Under the pieces are notes generated by a model. It ran no database searches and was not told the DNA's origin. It saw only the letters and a program-made list of their open reading frames with translations. Shown piece after piece: positions 20,493-34,700 of a stretch of 64,000 nucleotides of DNA (position 1 is its first letter; each line of letters begins with the position of its first letter). Location: positions 744,001-808,000 of the forward strand of contig NC_087383.1 of the NCBI RefSeq assembly GCF_963675165.1. Direction: 5' to 3'. Source of the stretch: Halichondria panicea (lineage: Eukaryota; Porifera; Demospongiae; Suberitida; Halichondriidae). The position numbers and the translations under genes were made by a program.

Positions 20493-21955
20493 ATGGATTT
20501 GGAAATGTCAACAATTACAAAGTCAACTACTAAACTTCAACAGCTGGAGCTGGACGAGGCTAGTGAGAATGTCGACGCCACCAGGACAAACAAAGAGCGG
20601 GCGGTCCACCGTCTTAAAAAGTTTGGAGGCAACTCTTCTCTCAGTGCTGCAGTGTACGAGTTCAAGAGCAAGTCAATTGTCAAGCGTCTTCTTTGGGGAT
20701 TGATTGTTATTTCAGCAATTGCAGGGTTTGTTACATCACTGCTCAGAGTATCAACATGCTGATCGAGGAGCCGATATCTACCTCCATTACTGAAATGAGG
20801 CAGAAGGAGTTAGAGTTTCCGGCTGTGACAGTGTGCAGTCTGAGTTTCCTTGATACGACAGTTATTAAAGATATCTCGAAGGACCAGTACAATGATGAGA
20901 ACTTCTTAGTCTATCAATTGGTACAACTGTTTGCTGCTGGTGAACCTCCAAATGTGCCTCCGTTGACAGGATGCAATTCAATCGCAAATGATTTCTCCAA
21001 TCGCACTGGTTTGGACATCGCTTTGGAAAGCTTATTTTGAACATTGCAAAAAATGATCCTATCAGAAAGGTGTTATTTTCAAGGATATGATTGCACTAAC
21101 GACTTGAAAATAATTAAAACAATAAGTGGTGTCTGCTTTATGTTCAATGGGCCAAATAAAACTGCAAAGCCTCATAAGGTCCAAGGGACAGGTGTACTGA
21201 ACGGTCTTAAGCTTCAAATCCGAAACGGAGATCAAGTATTTACCCTGAATAGTAACTATGGTTTCAATGTCATTGTTCACAATCGTGATGAGCCACCGAG
21301 ACCAGAAAGTGAAGGGGTGGTGGTTGGACTCGGAAACAGCCTCAATGTTGGAATGCAGCAGGTGACTTCAGCCGACAAAACACAATTTTACTCTGCCCAA
21401 GATTGTGTAACAAATTCAGATAATCCCTCTAACAATTTAATATTTTCAGAATACTTATCGTACTCTCGTTCTCTTTGCTTGAACCATTGCCTCTCTATGC
21501 ATATTGCGAACGAATGCCAATGTGTGGAGAGAGAATTTTACACACCTGTTCGAAGTCCTTACACCGAAATGAAAGACTGCGATTCAACAGACCTATGTTG
21601 TGAAATCTATGCATTTCGAACATTCAAAGGCAGCTGCAACTGTCCACTGAAGTGTGAAACAATTGATCGTACTCTCACAACAAGCAGTGCAACACATTCA
21701 TCGAATATTGGACCCAACGCTGGATCAATGGTCGGTATAAATGTCTATTACGAGAGCCTTATAACAGAAGTACGTGAGACAACAGATTCGTATACTCCTT
21801 AGAGCTTGATCTCTGATATTGGAGGCAACACAGGACTGTTCCTGGGCTTCACTCTGCTGACGATGGGGGAGGTACTGCTGTTGGTGCTTGGATTGTGCAC
21901 TGACTGCTGCTGCTTCTCTTGCTGTAGTACTACTGCCAAATCAGTGCCAACGTAA
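20493..21955 (+). pseudogene. DEG/ENaC channel pseudogene
   Basis: Nearly full-length paralogue of the gene at 18095 that is no longer translatable. It begins MDLEMSTITKSTTKLQQLEL. One T is missing in the TM1 codons (GCAGGGTTTGTTACATC, about 20727), which shifts the frame. One G is missing near 21018 (GACATCGCTTTGG), ending the second open segment at 21040. The Trp codon of the YTPWSL motif has become TAG near 21802. The 3' end loses the normal tail after CCCFSC and runs into repeat DNA. The remaining sequence still shows the FPAVTVCS hallmark, ectodomain cysteines and the GFT filter codons, so inactivation looks recent. Confidence 0.88.
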
Positions 21956-21989
21956 AAAAAAAAGCGGTCTGGCCAGAAACTGCTTAGGG

Positions 21990-22145
21990 GTTAAGTACTA
22001 CTTTTTAGGGTAGCATAAGTACTGCTTTTCAAAGGCAGCATAAGTACTACTTTTTAGGGTAGCATAAGTACTGCTTTCGAGGGCAGCATAAGTACTGCTT
22101 TTGAGGGCAGCATAAGTACTACTTTTTAAGGTAGCATAAAGTACA
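21990..22145. repeat. 24-bp satellite, about six to seven copies
   Basis: Units of the type AGCATAAGTACTGCTTTTGAGGGC alternate with AGCATAAGTACTACTTTTTAGGGT. Unit starts at 22012, 22037, 22061, 22085, 22109 and 22133 give a period of 24, once 25. It lies directly after the broken 3' end of the channel pseudogene. Confidence 0.9.
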
Positions 22146-22754
22146 CCACACCTAGCAGTGCATACTGTGAGTTACAGAACTCCAGATCAAGTAGCGCTCT
22201 GATGGCAGATGCCAGTTTCCCGACACCTAACCACCAGCTCCGGAGCCCCATGAATAACCCAAGCGCTACTTTGGGTCACCGGAAGTGGTTTGTATATAAA
22301 GTGTACAGTATCTATGGTTTGTGTCTCATAAATCAGCCGCCCTTTCTAATTAAGCTAGTGCATGAATGATCAGCCTAAAGTCTAGCCTCTATCCCAGGCC
22401 TTGTGAAGGAGACTACCTAGCTAGACCTTAATCTATGCCAGAGTCTAGCTGATTTCCAGTATTAGTAATTAATTATCTAAGGACACTCATTTATTACGGC
22501 ATCATGCATAGTTATGTTGATGCAAATAATTCTTTTATCTAGCAAGGATTTGTAATAATAATTTGATACAAACATAATACACAAAAATTGTCTGTAAAGT
22601 ATAAGTTGATGTAATGCATGACTAAAATACCTGCTTATGAACAAATGTACCGACATGATAATCGCTGACTGCATGATAATCGACATACGTGATTGATTCA
22701 AAAGTGCTTAAAATGTTGAATTTGAAGTTTAAAAAGTGTCCCAAAGTTTTAAGT
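22146..22754. other. Intergenic region 3' of UNC13
   Basis: No gene seen. A TAGCCTCTATCCCAGGCCTTGTGAAGGAG stretch near 22383 resembles the inverted-repeat family at 33651 and 54922. The last part is the presumed 3' UTR of UNC13 on the minus strand. Confidence 0.5.
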
Positions 22755-25700
22755 TCACTGTTCCAATCCTTCCATGGATACTGGTCGCTGGTGGAAATCC
22801 TTGAGGGCAATGAACTCTTTAGCAAAGTTATCGAAGGTTCGCACAGACAGTACATTCAGGATGGCCTGCCCTCGGTCCGAGAGGCGTAACCGTGGCGACA
22901 GACCCAAAGCGAGGCTCGGATCTTTGATAACCGATACGAACGGGATCACAGCTATCCCGATGATTTTGTCTTTGCCGAACCCAAACGTAGCAGAGTTCTT
23001 TGCAATCACTTGCAGCTCTGAGTGTTCCCAGTTGGGCAGTGTGCTGCAGAGAAGACATTTCAGCCATTAATTATTATTTAATTTTAATTGTATCGTGCAC
23101 ACACAACTGGAACAATATTTGAGTGAAACCACAAAGTCATAATGTGCACATTGTTCATAATAATTATAATAATTATACAATGCAAAATGCCATGATTATA
23201 TAAGGCTGCATGGGTGAAAGCTACTAGCTGTGAACACTGGCCTCTACTATGATATAATCACAACATGCTTTGACTATACTAATTAAGCGAAACAATTCCC
23301 TCACAATTTAAAGTTCTCGTTGAAGTTAGGGGAAGTGCCGCCCTTGGAGCTGGTCTTGAACGCTCTCTTGCTGCCGGAAGAGACCGAGGAGGAGATGAGG
23401 TGGAGCTCGATAAATGGCTTCAGAGCTGCTCCGTGTGTGGATAGTGTGAGGGGGGGGGGGGGATTTTAGACAATGAACGACTGAGCTAGTGGTGTTATAA
23501 GAGTAATCACAATCATTATTTATACTATGATATATAATAGTTAAATATATTGAGGCCAAAAGAAGCCGCTAAGATGGCATAAGGCAAACCCGACATGAGA
23601 CTACCTACATTGAACAAAGTATTGCATGCATGAAGGGCCTCAATGTAAACTTGCTCTCCCAACTGACCTTGAGCCGAGACACCTTTCAGGGACAGGTTAG
23701 TGGCAGACATTACTGTGCATGGGATAGAGCAAAACACTTCGGTAACACAATAACAGGGAAGATATTCGTAGATAAAAGCAAAAACAAAGGTGTTGCCTTG
23801 TTAGTAGTATTCATTGTGGCAGGTGTTGTATAGTACTAAAGTCTGTTGATACACTAGTAGTTAGGGATCAAAAGATAGTTCCCAACATAGTTATAATCTG
23901 ACATTGTAGTTCGCTTAGGGACAATACTAACAGTAAGAGCTAGCAGCAGTAGCTAAGATCAAAACTTGCTAAGATACACCGTTAGCTCATAGTGTCTTTT
24001 CCTAAGCCCCTCCCCCTACCACTTAGAGACGTACACATACCTCTGATGAGACCCTCCAGCTCCCCCGTGGTGGGGTGGGAGTAGGCGTCGATCTCCACAA
24101 ACACCTCTCCACAAAACTCTTCAGTCGCTTGAGCACCACCACTAGTCTCCTCAAGAATGAAATCAGTGATCAGCATTTCTGTGTGAGAGGGGGTGGACAC
24201 CATAATTATTGTAGTATTACCAAACAGCTATAATTATACTAAATGGCATCGTTTAATATTGAAATTGGACGTTCCCAACACAAGTTATGGACTGTTATTA
24301 AAGTTTAAAGAAACGTATACTTGCGGCTAACACAATGTACAACTCCCAATGCTCTACCTGTGGTTTCCCTGTAGAGGCCGATAACTCCCTTCAGCTGTTT
24401 CAGTCCCTTCTCAATCGTGCTCAATTTGATTCCCTGGCTACCAGCAGCCGAGAAGAAATCCTGCGAGTGGGTGTGGTGAAAAGTTAATTGTCAAAATGAA
24501 GCTGTTTCAAAACGCATCATTATATAGGCCTTTCAAAGGGCTATAAACGCATGTTTTAATGCACAATCCTAACTCAAGGTATACATGTATAATTATAAGC
24601 ACTGAAAGTTAGCTATAAAAACAGGCCCATTTCGGAAAAATCACCAAGGCTACAATACACTCGTAGCCATGTAATAACTTTACTAAATATACACTTTAAG
24701 GCAACGTTACAATACCTTCAAGATATCCATGGCGATATCGAGAGCGGCACACTGACGTCCTGTGAAGTGATGTTTAGGGAACTGGACGGGTGTACTCTGT
24801 GACCCCTCCTGCTGTTCCCACTTGAGCATGGGGAGGAGCATTCGATGGAGGCTGTCCAAACAGATGTACCACACCTCTTTGATGACCTTTGACATGATTC
24901 CCTGCTCACATGTCTCTGCGATGGTACGTGCCCTGTACGTATGTGGGTGTGGTGTACAGTGTGAAATAATAACTCTAAATGGATACGTTCGTTTAGAAAT
25001 GTTATATCCAAAAGGAAAGGGTTGTACACTTAGGTAATCCTATAAACGTACTTCCCAGTTTAATTTTTATGAGCGTAAAAACATCACGGATTAGAGAGCA
25101 GCTTAGTGGACCATGTGAATGCAATTAGGAGCTATATACAACAACAAGCTAGTGGGTAGTCAGGTAGTCAAGGAAACGTCTATATATGACACTATATACA
25201 CAGTGTAATACACACAGCTGTACAATAGTTGCCCTCACTTCTCTGTGAGCATGTCCAGTAGCGGTCTCACGATGACCTTCACCTGCTTCCTCTCCACACT
25301 ACTCTGTCCCTTCAGTCTGCATGGAGAAAGGGGAGGGGGAGGGGGAGGGGGTATAGTATGACATCTTAAATTCTAGTGGCAGATACATTGGGACTAAGAA
25401 GCTAATTTAGGGACAGCTACACTAAAAATATTGGAATTTGGAGTATAATTATGCTAGGAATTTGGTTATTATTAAACAACTTCTGACAAACTAGCAGATG
25501 TTACATCACTATGGTAACTGGTAGACTCACTTGAGCAGCTCTGTTTGTAGAGTACCCACCTCCCTCAGAATGTGAGGAATTAAACTGCATGTGGTGTATA
25601 ATAAATAGTCACATGCAGCTATAGTACTCCAAAGTTCCCTCTCACCTTTTGGCCACAAACGTACACCAAGAAGAGTGCTCCTTGGAGAGAACACCGCTCT

Positions 25701-28700
25701 GAAACTCTTGTAAGATCTTGGATACTTTAGGTCCAGAGTTCTAAGGAGAGATGGGTACAACATTATGAGAGCTACGCAGCTGTGTGTACATGTAAGAGCT
25801 TACCTCCCCGCCCATCTGTGAGAACAGTGTTTGTACGTTTACCCTCAGGGATTGGAGGTTGTTAAGCAACATGCACACCTGTTGGGAATGAATCAAGTCA
25901 TTATCATTATATCAAGAATACCCTCTCCTGTCTTGCTCGGAACTTTGTCTTTACGAACAATAACTAGATATAACTAACTAAAATCGCGAGACTTGCAACT
26001 TACTGTTTCCAGCTCTGATACATACTCCGGTATGTGAGTAACCACTTTGTCAACGTAGTGTTGTACCAGAGAACACACCACCTGTGTGTGTGTGTGTATG
26101 CGTGGGTGTGGGTAAGTACATGAATTCCCTTATAAGGTAACTAATGCGCTACCACATTGATTTGTATGTATAGCGCACGCATTTTCCCAGAAAACGGACG
26201 ATTTGGGAAATAAATAAATCGCTGATCTAAGCACATATTATTGTAGCTCTACCAAACAGCTACTAAGTGAATCTTTTAGTTTTGATATCGGACCTTCCTT
26301 ACTCAAGTTATGGCCTCTCAAAGTTAACTACGAAAACAGCCATTTTAGAAAAAACACCCACTAATAGCCCACGCTTTTTTTTCAGAAAATGGACAATTTG
26401 GGTCCAAAATAAATCACCGATTTAACCGCACCATATTGTAGCAATACCAGACAGCTACTTAAAAAACAATAACTTTTGGAAATCAGACGTTCGCAACACA
26501 AGTTATGGACAATTAAAGATAGCTTCGAAAGCAGGCCTGATTGAGCCACTTATAGCCCACGCTTCTTTTGTGGCTAATGCAAATAAGATTAAAGTACATG
26601 GATCACATGATCTGATAGCTCACCTCAGCGAACACCTCCAGGTAGGTGGTATGCACATCTCTGTCTTCCTGACCCAGCCCCTGAACAAACTCCAGTCCGT
26701 GGTGAAGGTAGAAGAACATCTGGTAACTTGACGAAGTAAACTTCTGTTTCTCGTGAGAAGCAAACTGAAAGTGAAAGTAGTAATTAATGTTAAACATCAT
26801 ATCATCTAGGTAATAATAATAGGGTACTTTCAAGTATCAGGTTTTGTACGTATTACAAATTGAGTCGGCAATGTTCAAACTCTAGCTCTAAGCTGGCCCC
26901 TAATTATAATAAATAATAAGGTATCACAGATCTAGAACTGGATATTTAAGACGAGCAAATGGCTTACATGAAAAGTGTTTTTGTCATCTTCCCAGGCATT
27001 GTTGACAAAGACGATTCCTTCGTTCAGATAGCCAGTCAACCATAGCTTACCACAGGGGAAGAACCAGCGAGGGTAGTCAGGGGTCAGATCCTTGTACATG
27101 GGCACGCGACGAATCTCTGATTCATACAACCCCTGAACCTGCACATTGGGGGGGGGGGTCTCAAAACTTATTGCAACCCCCAGATTATGCACAGTAACGA
27201 GAGCATCTGTACCCATCGCAAATTTCAACCGCCAGATGAGCATAGAGTACAATTGTGAACCCATTGTAAATGTTAACGAACTTGTGAATCTCTAAGTTAG
27301 GTAGCTGTCTGGATAAACAAGTCAGCTGTGTGTGTGTGTGTGTGTGCATAAGATAACTCACAATAAAGAAGAGACTGATGTATTCCTTGGGAGGGAAGAG
27401 CTCCAGGTTAGCAGGAGCGGCAAACAGCCCATCAATGGTCTCAGAGAACCATCGCCATAGCTCCCCAGCTGACACATCTCCAAGGTTGAACGTGCAAAAC
27501 CTGGGAAAGAGATAATTATATTAGTTTACTGTTACACAATTCTAAGGAATGCACACAGTTGAAGGGTTACTTGTACATGTCATTCTTTTAAGTCACAACT
27601 TACTTAGCTATACTGGGAGCGTAAACTTTTCTATCCTCGTTGATGACGGCTTTCATCTGCTTGAGCACACTGTAGAAGAACTGGAATGGAGCGCCAGCTG
27701 TGCTGAGCCCAGGATGTTTGCTGTTGTCTTCGACCATGCTATTCTGCACTATAAATTCAAAGGTGCTTTTCACACACTCCTGCAAAAAAAAGAATGTTAT
27801 GAGATAGCAAAAAACAGTCCAAGTAGTATGAGAGCAAAAAAAGAGGAAAAAATATATGACCTCGACGTGATTCGAACACGCAACCTTCTGATCTGGAGTC
27901 AGACGCGCTACCGTTGCGCCACGAAATCAACTTGCAAATGCAACGTTTCATTACAGTACTTAATCTCACGACATACGGAAGTCTCCAAACACATTGCATA
28001 CCTTCATGTTTTCCAGAATAAGATGCTCCAGTTTAAAGTTACAGGGAAAGCCCATAGCCTGCGAAGCACCATAGCAACCTGCATGCTAGTATAAAATATG
28101 GCTCACCTGCTGCTGAAATTCCAAAACTGTTTCCATAAGTTGACAAGTTTCAACCAGTTCTGCAAGCTTTTGCTGATCGTGGGGGGGATAAAACTCCTAC
28201 AAAAAGATTACATACGTAGTTTCAAGGGTACAGAATAATGAGATCGTTCTCACCCGGTATTGTTGTAAGTCCAGTTTGAGTGAGGTCATCAGTTTGTCCA
28301 ATAGTCTCGAGAAGTTGTCTCTCTGTAAAAGCACATTTATATACCCCCAGGGTATAATACGTACATCGTACAAGGTTACTATTATTAGGTATAGCCTAGG
28401 CTAATAAAAATGTGTGTCCAGTTTATTTCAGGTTACCTACTTAATTATAATTGTAGCGCTACGTACATGAACATGTGCTTCTATGGAGATGTACTTTAAA
28501 AGTTATAAAGGAAACTATATGCTCACCCCAAAGTTGCTGGCGTCCATATACTCCTCCATGAGGACGGTAGCTCCTACGGCTCTGGAGGCGTGGTCAGCCG
28601 CAACATGAAGGAACATCTTGAACTTGAGATTCTTGAGGAGATTGTCGATCATGATAAGGGCCGACTTGAGGGAGTGGTGGTTCACTAGGAGCTCTATATG

Positions 28701-31700
28701 GCTGCATAGGGAGGGGTAATGTTAAGTTGTACGTGTGTTTTGAAACCTTAGTTGTAACTGTGTCTAAATGAGAAACACTGCATCCAATGGAGGAAGGAAC
28801 TTTAAGCAATATAATACTATCAGAATGGAATACAAACACTGTGCTAGCCGATGTATACTTACACCATCATTCTGAAGATAGGCTCCACGGCGTATCTGAG
28901 GGCAAACTCATCGATAATCTCCTGGGAGACGGAGGGGAGGAACTTGACAGAGAAGGCATCATCGTCGCCAGGTGGCTAGGAGGGGGGGGGGGGGGTAAGT
29001 TGTGCAACATACATAGTCTATCAATTAGTGCAATAAACTTCAGACTCACTTTGGTAGGGATGGAAACAAGAGGTTGGTTGCTGTTAAGATGACAGTGAAG
29101 GAACAGTTGCTGTAAACAGAGCAAAATTAAGGCCATAATATTGACGCCATAATAATTACTATTATCGATAGCTAGACAGTGACCTAGTAGCTCACCTCGT
29201 GTAGCTTCATGTACTGCTGATGAAAGGGAGTGATAACTTTGTCCCCCTCAACGTGAGCGGCAATGCTCAGCTTGAGATGTCCGCACACCTCCGGACCTTT
29301 CACAGTTCTCTTGGCTACAGGTATTGATATTGTGATCCAAGCCAAACAACACACGGTACAATTACAATGTACAGTACATGTATCAATGGGCTACTAAAAT
29401 TAATACATCTTTTAGTTTTGATATCGGAATGATATCGGACATTCCTAACACAAATTATGGACCACCAAAGTAAGCTCAAAAACAGGCCAATTTCAGAAAA
29501 GAAAAAAAAACCACTTTTAGGCTGCGATTTTTCCTAGAAATGTTGTGGTCTCACCTAGCTTGTACCAGACGTCCTGAGGGGGTCCCACTCTCCGCACTTC
29601 AATGATCTTCTCCCCTATGAAAGTGTCCCCCTCCTTGGTGAGCCTGTGGGCCATGCGAGACAGTGCCGTATCTCTCTCCACCCTGATGGAGGAGAGGGGG
29701 GAGGTGACATGACAACATGATCAGAGGATACAATTGGTCCTAATTATAAGGCAGGCTGTCGGTACATGTATATCAAATAAATAAGTTCAATTTCACCGAT
29801 ATCTATTGATCCATTAATTGGTATACATAAACATACATAATAATTATTATTATTGCCCAGTCTATTGAACAGACCACCATCTTTACACAGAGCTTAGCGC
29901 TGATAGACAAATGTTCCCTCGTATACATAAAGAGGGGGTGCTCTCAAACATGCGTGCGCACACTCACCATACGCGTATCTGGATGGCTTCATGATAGTTG
30001 TAACAGAGGCTGCAGTGAACAAAATCACATGATCATCACATGATAATTATTGTACAGAAAATGACAACTTTTAATTCTCAAACCAACAATAATGCATATA
30101 CATGAATTAAAAATGCTGCTTCCACTGAAAAGATGAAGCTGTTCCGTACATACAACTGGATACGCTCATACGCAAGTAGATCGAATCGTTTAATAATAAT
30201 TTATGGATATTTAAAGGTAGAACTTACAATGAGAAGTCTTCGTTCCAATATGGAGGGCTCTTATCGGCTGATGTACGTTTGAACGCTTTGGTCCTCTTAG
30301 TGTTGTCTCCAAGGGCAACAGACACGTAGATCTTGTGATCTGTACCGATGGCAATACACAAACGTCAATGTTGAACCGGTCAAATTTGCCCTCAAAGGCA
30401 TAATGAAATATACTCAATGTTCAACATAAGCACAGAACTAGTGATGTAGCTACATAGCACTCACCGCTCTCTTTGAACTGCAAACCTTGAGACCCAATAA
30501 CTACAAAGAGAACAAATTAGACCAATTTTGAAACTTTGTCACTAATTAGTACCAATGTTGAAGAACAAATTAGACCAATTTTGAAACTTTGTCACTAATT
30601 AGTACCAATGTTGATGCCAACATGCAGTAATCTGTACACATACCACACATACGCCCACACACTGTACCATTGACTGTAACCTCTGCACTGAAGTTCTGTG
30701 CCATCTGGAGTATTTTGTCTTTGGTCTCCGTGGCGATGGCCTCGTGCTCCCGTTGGGGTACATCAAATGCTTCTCGTATGAGTTGGAACCGGTTGGCATG
30801 GTTCACTTCCATACGATGCATCTTGTCATTAATGGCTGACTCTTGATCATGAACTGAGGAGGATAGGGGGCAGTAGAACAAGAGCTTAATTAGCATAATT
30901 ATATTATAATAGAGTTGGTATAATAGCTAGCTACTGCTAATATGGGGATTGCAATATTATACAATCATTGCCTAAGGGAATACGTACATTACGCTAGCTG
31001 CTTGTTCATTCATTGGCTACATGTACGTATCAAAATAGTGACTCACTGAAGCAATCTTGGCTGGCTAGAGTGGAGCACCTCTCATGACACACCTTACCAC
31101 AGCCTGCAATAGTGTATAACAATGAATCAAGGTACTAAGGGGCATTCCATCTCTTCTACCATTGTTGAACAAGTTTTGGAGCTATCAATTACTGTTTCTA
31201 TTACAACTAGAGCACTACAAGGTGTGTGTACCCCCAGAGGAGGGAGCTAGGGGGTACTACAAGGACCCCCTGTTTGTGTGACCCCAGAGGAGGGGGCTAG
31301 GGGGTATTACAAGGATCCCCTGTTTGTGTAACCCCCAGAGGAAGGAGCTAGGGGGTACTATATACAAGGTTCTCACGTTCACACTTGACCCCCTGTTTGT
31401 GCAACCCCCAGAGGAGGGAGCTACACTCGGAGCAGTTGGTGGGTTTACGGGCAGACCAGACCTCAAACATGTGGTTGTCAGGTTCTGAGGCAGGATACAC
31501 CAGAGCCTCCACCGTACGCCTGTACACATGCATCCTCTGCACGGGGGGGGGGGGTAGAGATCACATGATCATCACTGGCTCTACATATAAATCTACGCCA
31601 AAATTAAACTGTTATATACATGTAGTCCTACAGGAAAAACGGTCGAATGGTGCCAGGGACCGGTAAATAAAATCATGACGACATTATAGGATGGTTAAAG

Positions 31701-34700
31701 ACAGCAGTTTTTAATGCACACTGTTTTAAAAGTTCACTTACAATATCTTCATCGATGTAGTGTTTTCTGCTACGCCGGATTTTTTTCACATCAATCACGC
31801 TCCGAGAACGAGTACGGAACTCAGTCTAGAAGAAGGGGGAGGGGTATTAGGAGTGGCAACTATGGCTATAGGGCTTACATTGACGTTGCTGAAGTACTTG
31901 ATACTGTCCACCAGCTCATTCTTAGCTTCGCTCAGCTTCTTGTAGCTCTGCAGCTGGTTCACCCTGGAGGCATACAGAACATCATCGGATAGTCACTACT
32001 CAAAACAAGCTAGAGAACGTGGCTAGAAATTAACCTATGTAATTATCGGGCTCAAATTTAGAATTTTATGGGTACATAATATTTTTAGCCAAAGTGCTTA
32101 GTTGTACTCGCATTGCAATCATTGAGCAGTTACAGCTAGAATACACAGACACACACGCACGCACGCACGCACGCACGCGCACACACACACACACACACAC
32201 ACACAGTCAGTTTTACTGTATCCCTCTTGTGGCTACGGCCTAAGGCATATAATTATAACAAAGGGCATGTAATGGCCTCTATCCAACAGAACAGTTCACT
32301 AACACGAATCAACGCAACAATATCTTTATTAAGCTATACTCACAGCTCCACAAGAGTGATGGCTCCACTCCCAAATAGCCCTGCAAAGCTGCTCGTATTC
32401 GACTTCATGTTTTCTCGTATCTCAGGCAGCAGCTGTTCGTACGCCTTCCTCCATAGCATCACATACCTGTTTGGAGAACTCCCCACACCTACCTCCGATG
32501 TCATGCTTCCTGGACCATCACAATGACTAGGGGGAGACCAGGAATCAAGGAAAATAGGTTGTCGTTATACTAAAGATACCAATTTGGTGCTCCAGCTATG
32601 TATGTATGTAACGCCAGTGCTAAATCAAACGGCCATAACTTTAGTTCCGTTGATCCAATCACATTAATTTTCTGAAAGCTTAGAAAGAGACATTTCAAAT
32701 GGTGTTTTAATCCAACATTTCGCTGGGGCCATAATTTGGCATTTTTCGGCCTTGGACCATGGGCTATAATCCATGGTATTTGGCCAAAATTGGCAAATTT
32801 TTTCATATCTCAAATATGAACATTGGTGATATATACCATTTGAAAGGTATCTTTCTAAGCTTTCATAAAATTATAAAATCGTTGAAATTGGACCCCCAGA
32901 ATTTTTAAAGAGCCGACTCTGATACTCTAAAAATGCTGGGGACCCACACACTCACTCAATATCTGGTGTCCTGACTTCGTGCGCCCGTTGCAGTCCCCTC
33001 CTCTTAGCACTGGCTGAGGCTCCATTCTCGCTCTGTGATTGGTCGCTCATGGCCATGGTACGAGTATCCACGGCGACAGATGATGGAACTCTCAGGCTAT
33101 CCGAGCCGATAGATGATCGTTTCTTGTCGTCCAACCGCGATAGAGAAGCAGACATCGGGTGGAGGTTTCTGTCCTCAAAAGGCTTCCTCTTGTGGTCCAC
33201 TGTGTGGGAGTGTACGAGTGGACTCCGCCCAGGAGACCCTTGTCTGACTGGGGGTGAGCCCCTGCTACTTGCTCCGTTATAAGCGTGTTTCTTGACATGA
33301 CGGGGAGATAAAGACCTCCTTCGCACTCCAGTGGAGTCACTACATTTGGCACTTCCGTCACATTCCCAGTCGAAATCGGGGAAATCAAGATCATCGCTAT
33401 TGACTGAGTATCTTTGTCGCTGGTGTTCGAAATTTTCCTCATAATCAGAGATAGGTACTCCAACCTCAATGGTGCTGCTATCTAATGATGTGCTCGAGCC
33501 ACCCAGCACCTGTCGAATCATGCTACAAGAGAAAGAGGGGGTGGGAGGGTGTGGTTTACAAAACAAAAGATAGGTTTACTGAGTAGTACTCTAGGCCTAT
33601 TACTATACAGTCCTTTTCAAGTAGGGTTAAATACCATTCAAAATTGAATGTAGCCTCGTTCCCAGGCCGATTTGTCGCAACTAGCGTTATTTTAGAGACA
33701 AATCGGCCTGGGAACGAAGCTAAGTTGAATGTTGCAATGAGTATAACACCACTAAACCACAAAGCTGAGTTTAGCTTTAGGTACGGTGGGCTGTCACTTC
33801 AACAATCCACTTTGAATGAATGTATTCAACCAACTGTACTTAAAAAGCACTGTAGCCTAAGGCGTACTGTACCTTGGTATGATGGAATGTAGGGCGGGGT
33901 CAGGGGAGGGGGACAGTGATTGCGGGGGCAGTGATCGTGGAGACAGTGATCGCGAGGAAAGTGAGTGTGACCGTGATTGTGAGGGGGAGAGTACGCCTGA
34001 GGAGCTCCTTGAGGGGGTGGATGGGGGGACAGGAGAACTTGGAACGTGGGCGAGGTTAGTGGGTGGGGCTGCCAATTCAAGATCAGGGTTAGGGGATGAA
34101 GCTAAGATTGGTTTTGGTCAGGAATGGTTGTGAATGTGAAGTAGTGGTTGGGGGGGGGTTGAAATAGATTGGATTGTGGCTTATTGGGAATTATAGACAC
34201 AGCTATAATCAGGAGAGCTTGTATATAGTACAAACATTCAATTTCTCTGAGTTAGTTGATAATGCACTAACTCTAACCACCACTATATATACCACCCAAT
34301 ATTACAGAGTCCTCTTCGTACCGGCTCTGTTTTTGTGTGATCTGTGATCAAGTTACCTAGCTCTCCAGTCACTATCTGCTGCTGTTGACGCTCGATGGTC
34401 TCCACCTGTGGAAACAGAACGTAGTATTGAGGGGGTGTAGTAGGGGGGGTAGTATTGGGGGGGGGGGTCCTTGTAAGCACACACCTCCTGTTGCAAAACA
34501 TTGTCCAGTTTACGTAGTTTCTCGTCGAGCATCTGAGCGATATCTTCTGGCAAGTCTGCGAAATAAAAATAATAATAAACAGAACAGTGTCAGCATTTAA
34601 TAACTATTTCACTCCCAAGTTGTGAGACGGTTCAGGGGGGGTGGTTCTCTACCCACTACCGTATGGAGGGTATATTTCGAGGGTGTAAATTTTCGTGGTT

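Noticed and set aside
21990-22145. Regular 24-bp repeats resembling a CRISPR array
   Set aside because: Repeats are contiguous without spacers and the window is eukaryotic; it is a satellite.
27757-27999. Minus-strand open frame reading RNGSASDSRSEGCVFESRRG
   Set aside because: This is the translation shadow of the tRNA-Trp gene.
33857-34080. Two overlapping Ser/Pro-rich minus-strand frames as separate proteins
   Set aside because: One is the UNC13 linker exon (33873-34101) in the phase required by its neighbours; the other is its shadow.
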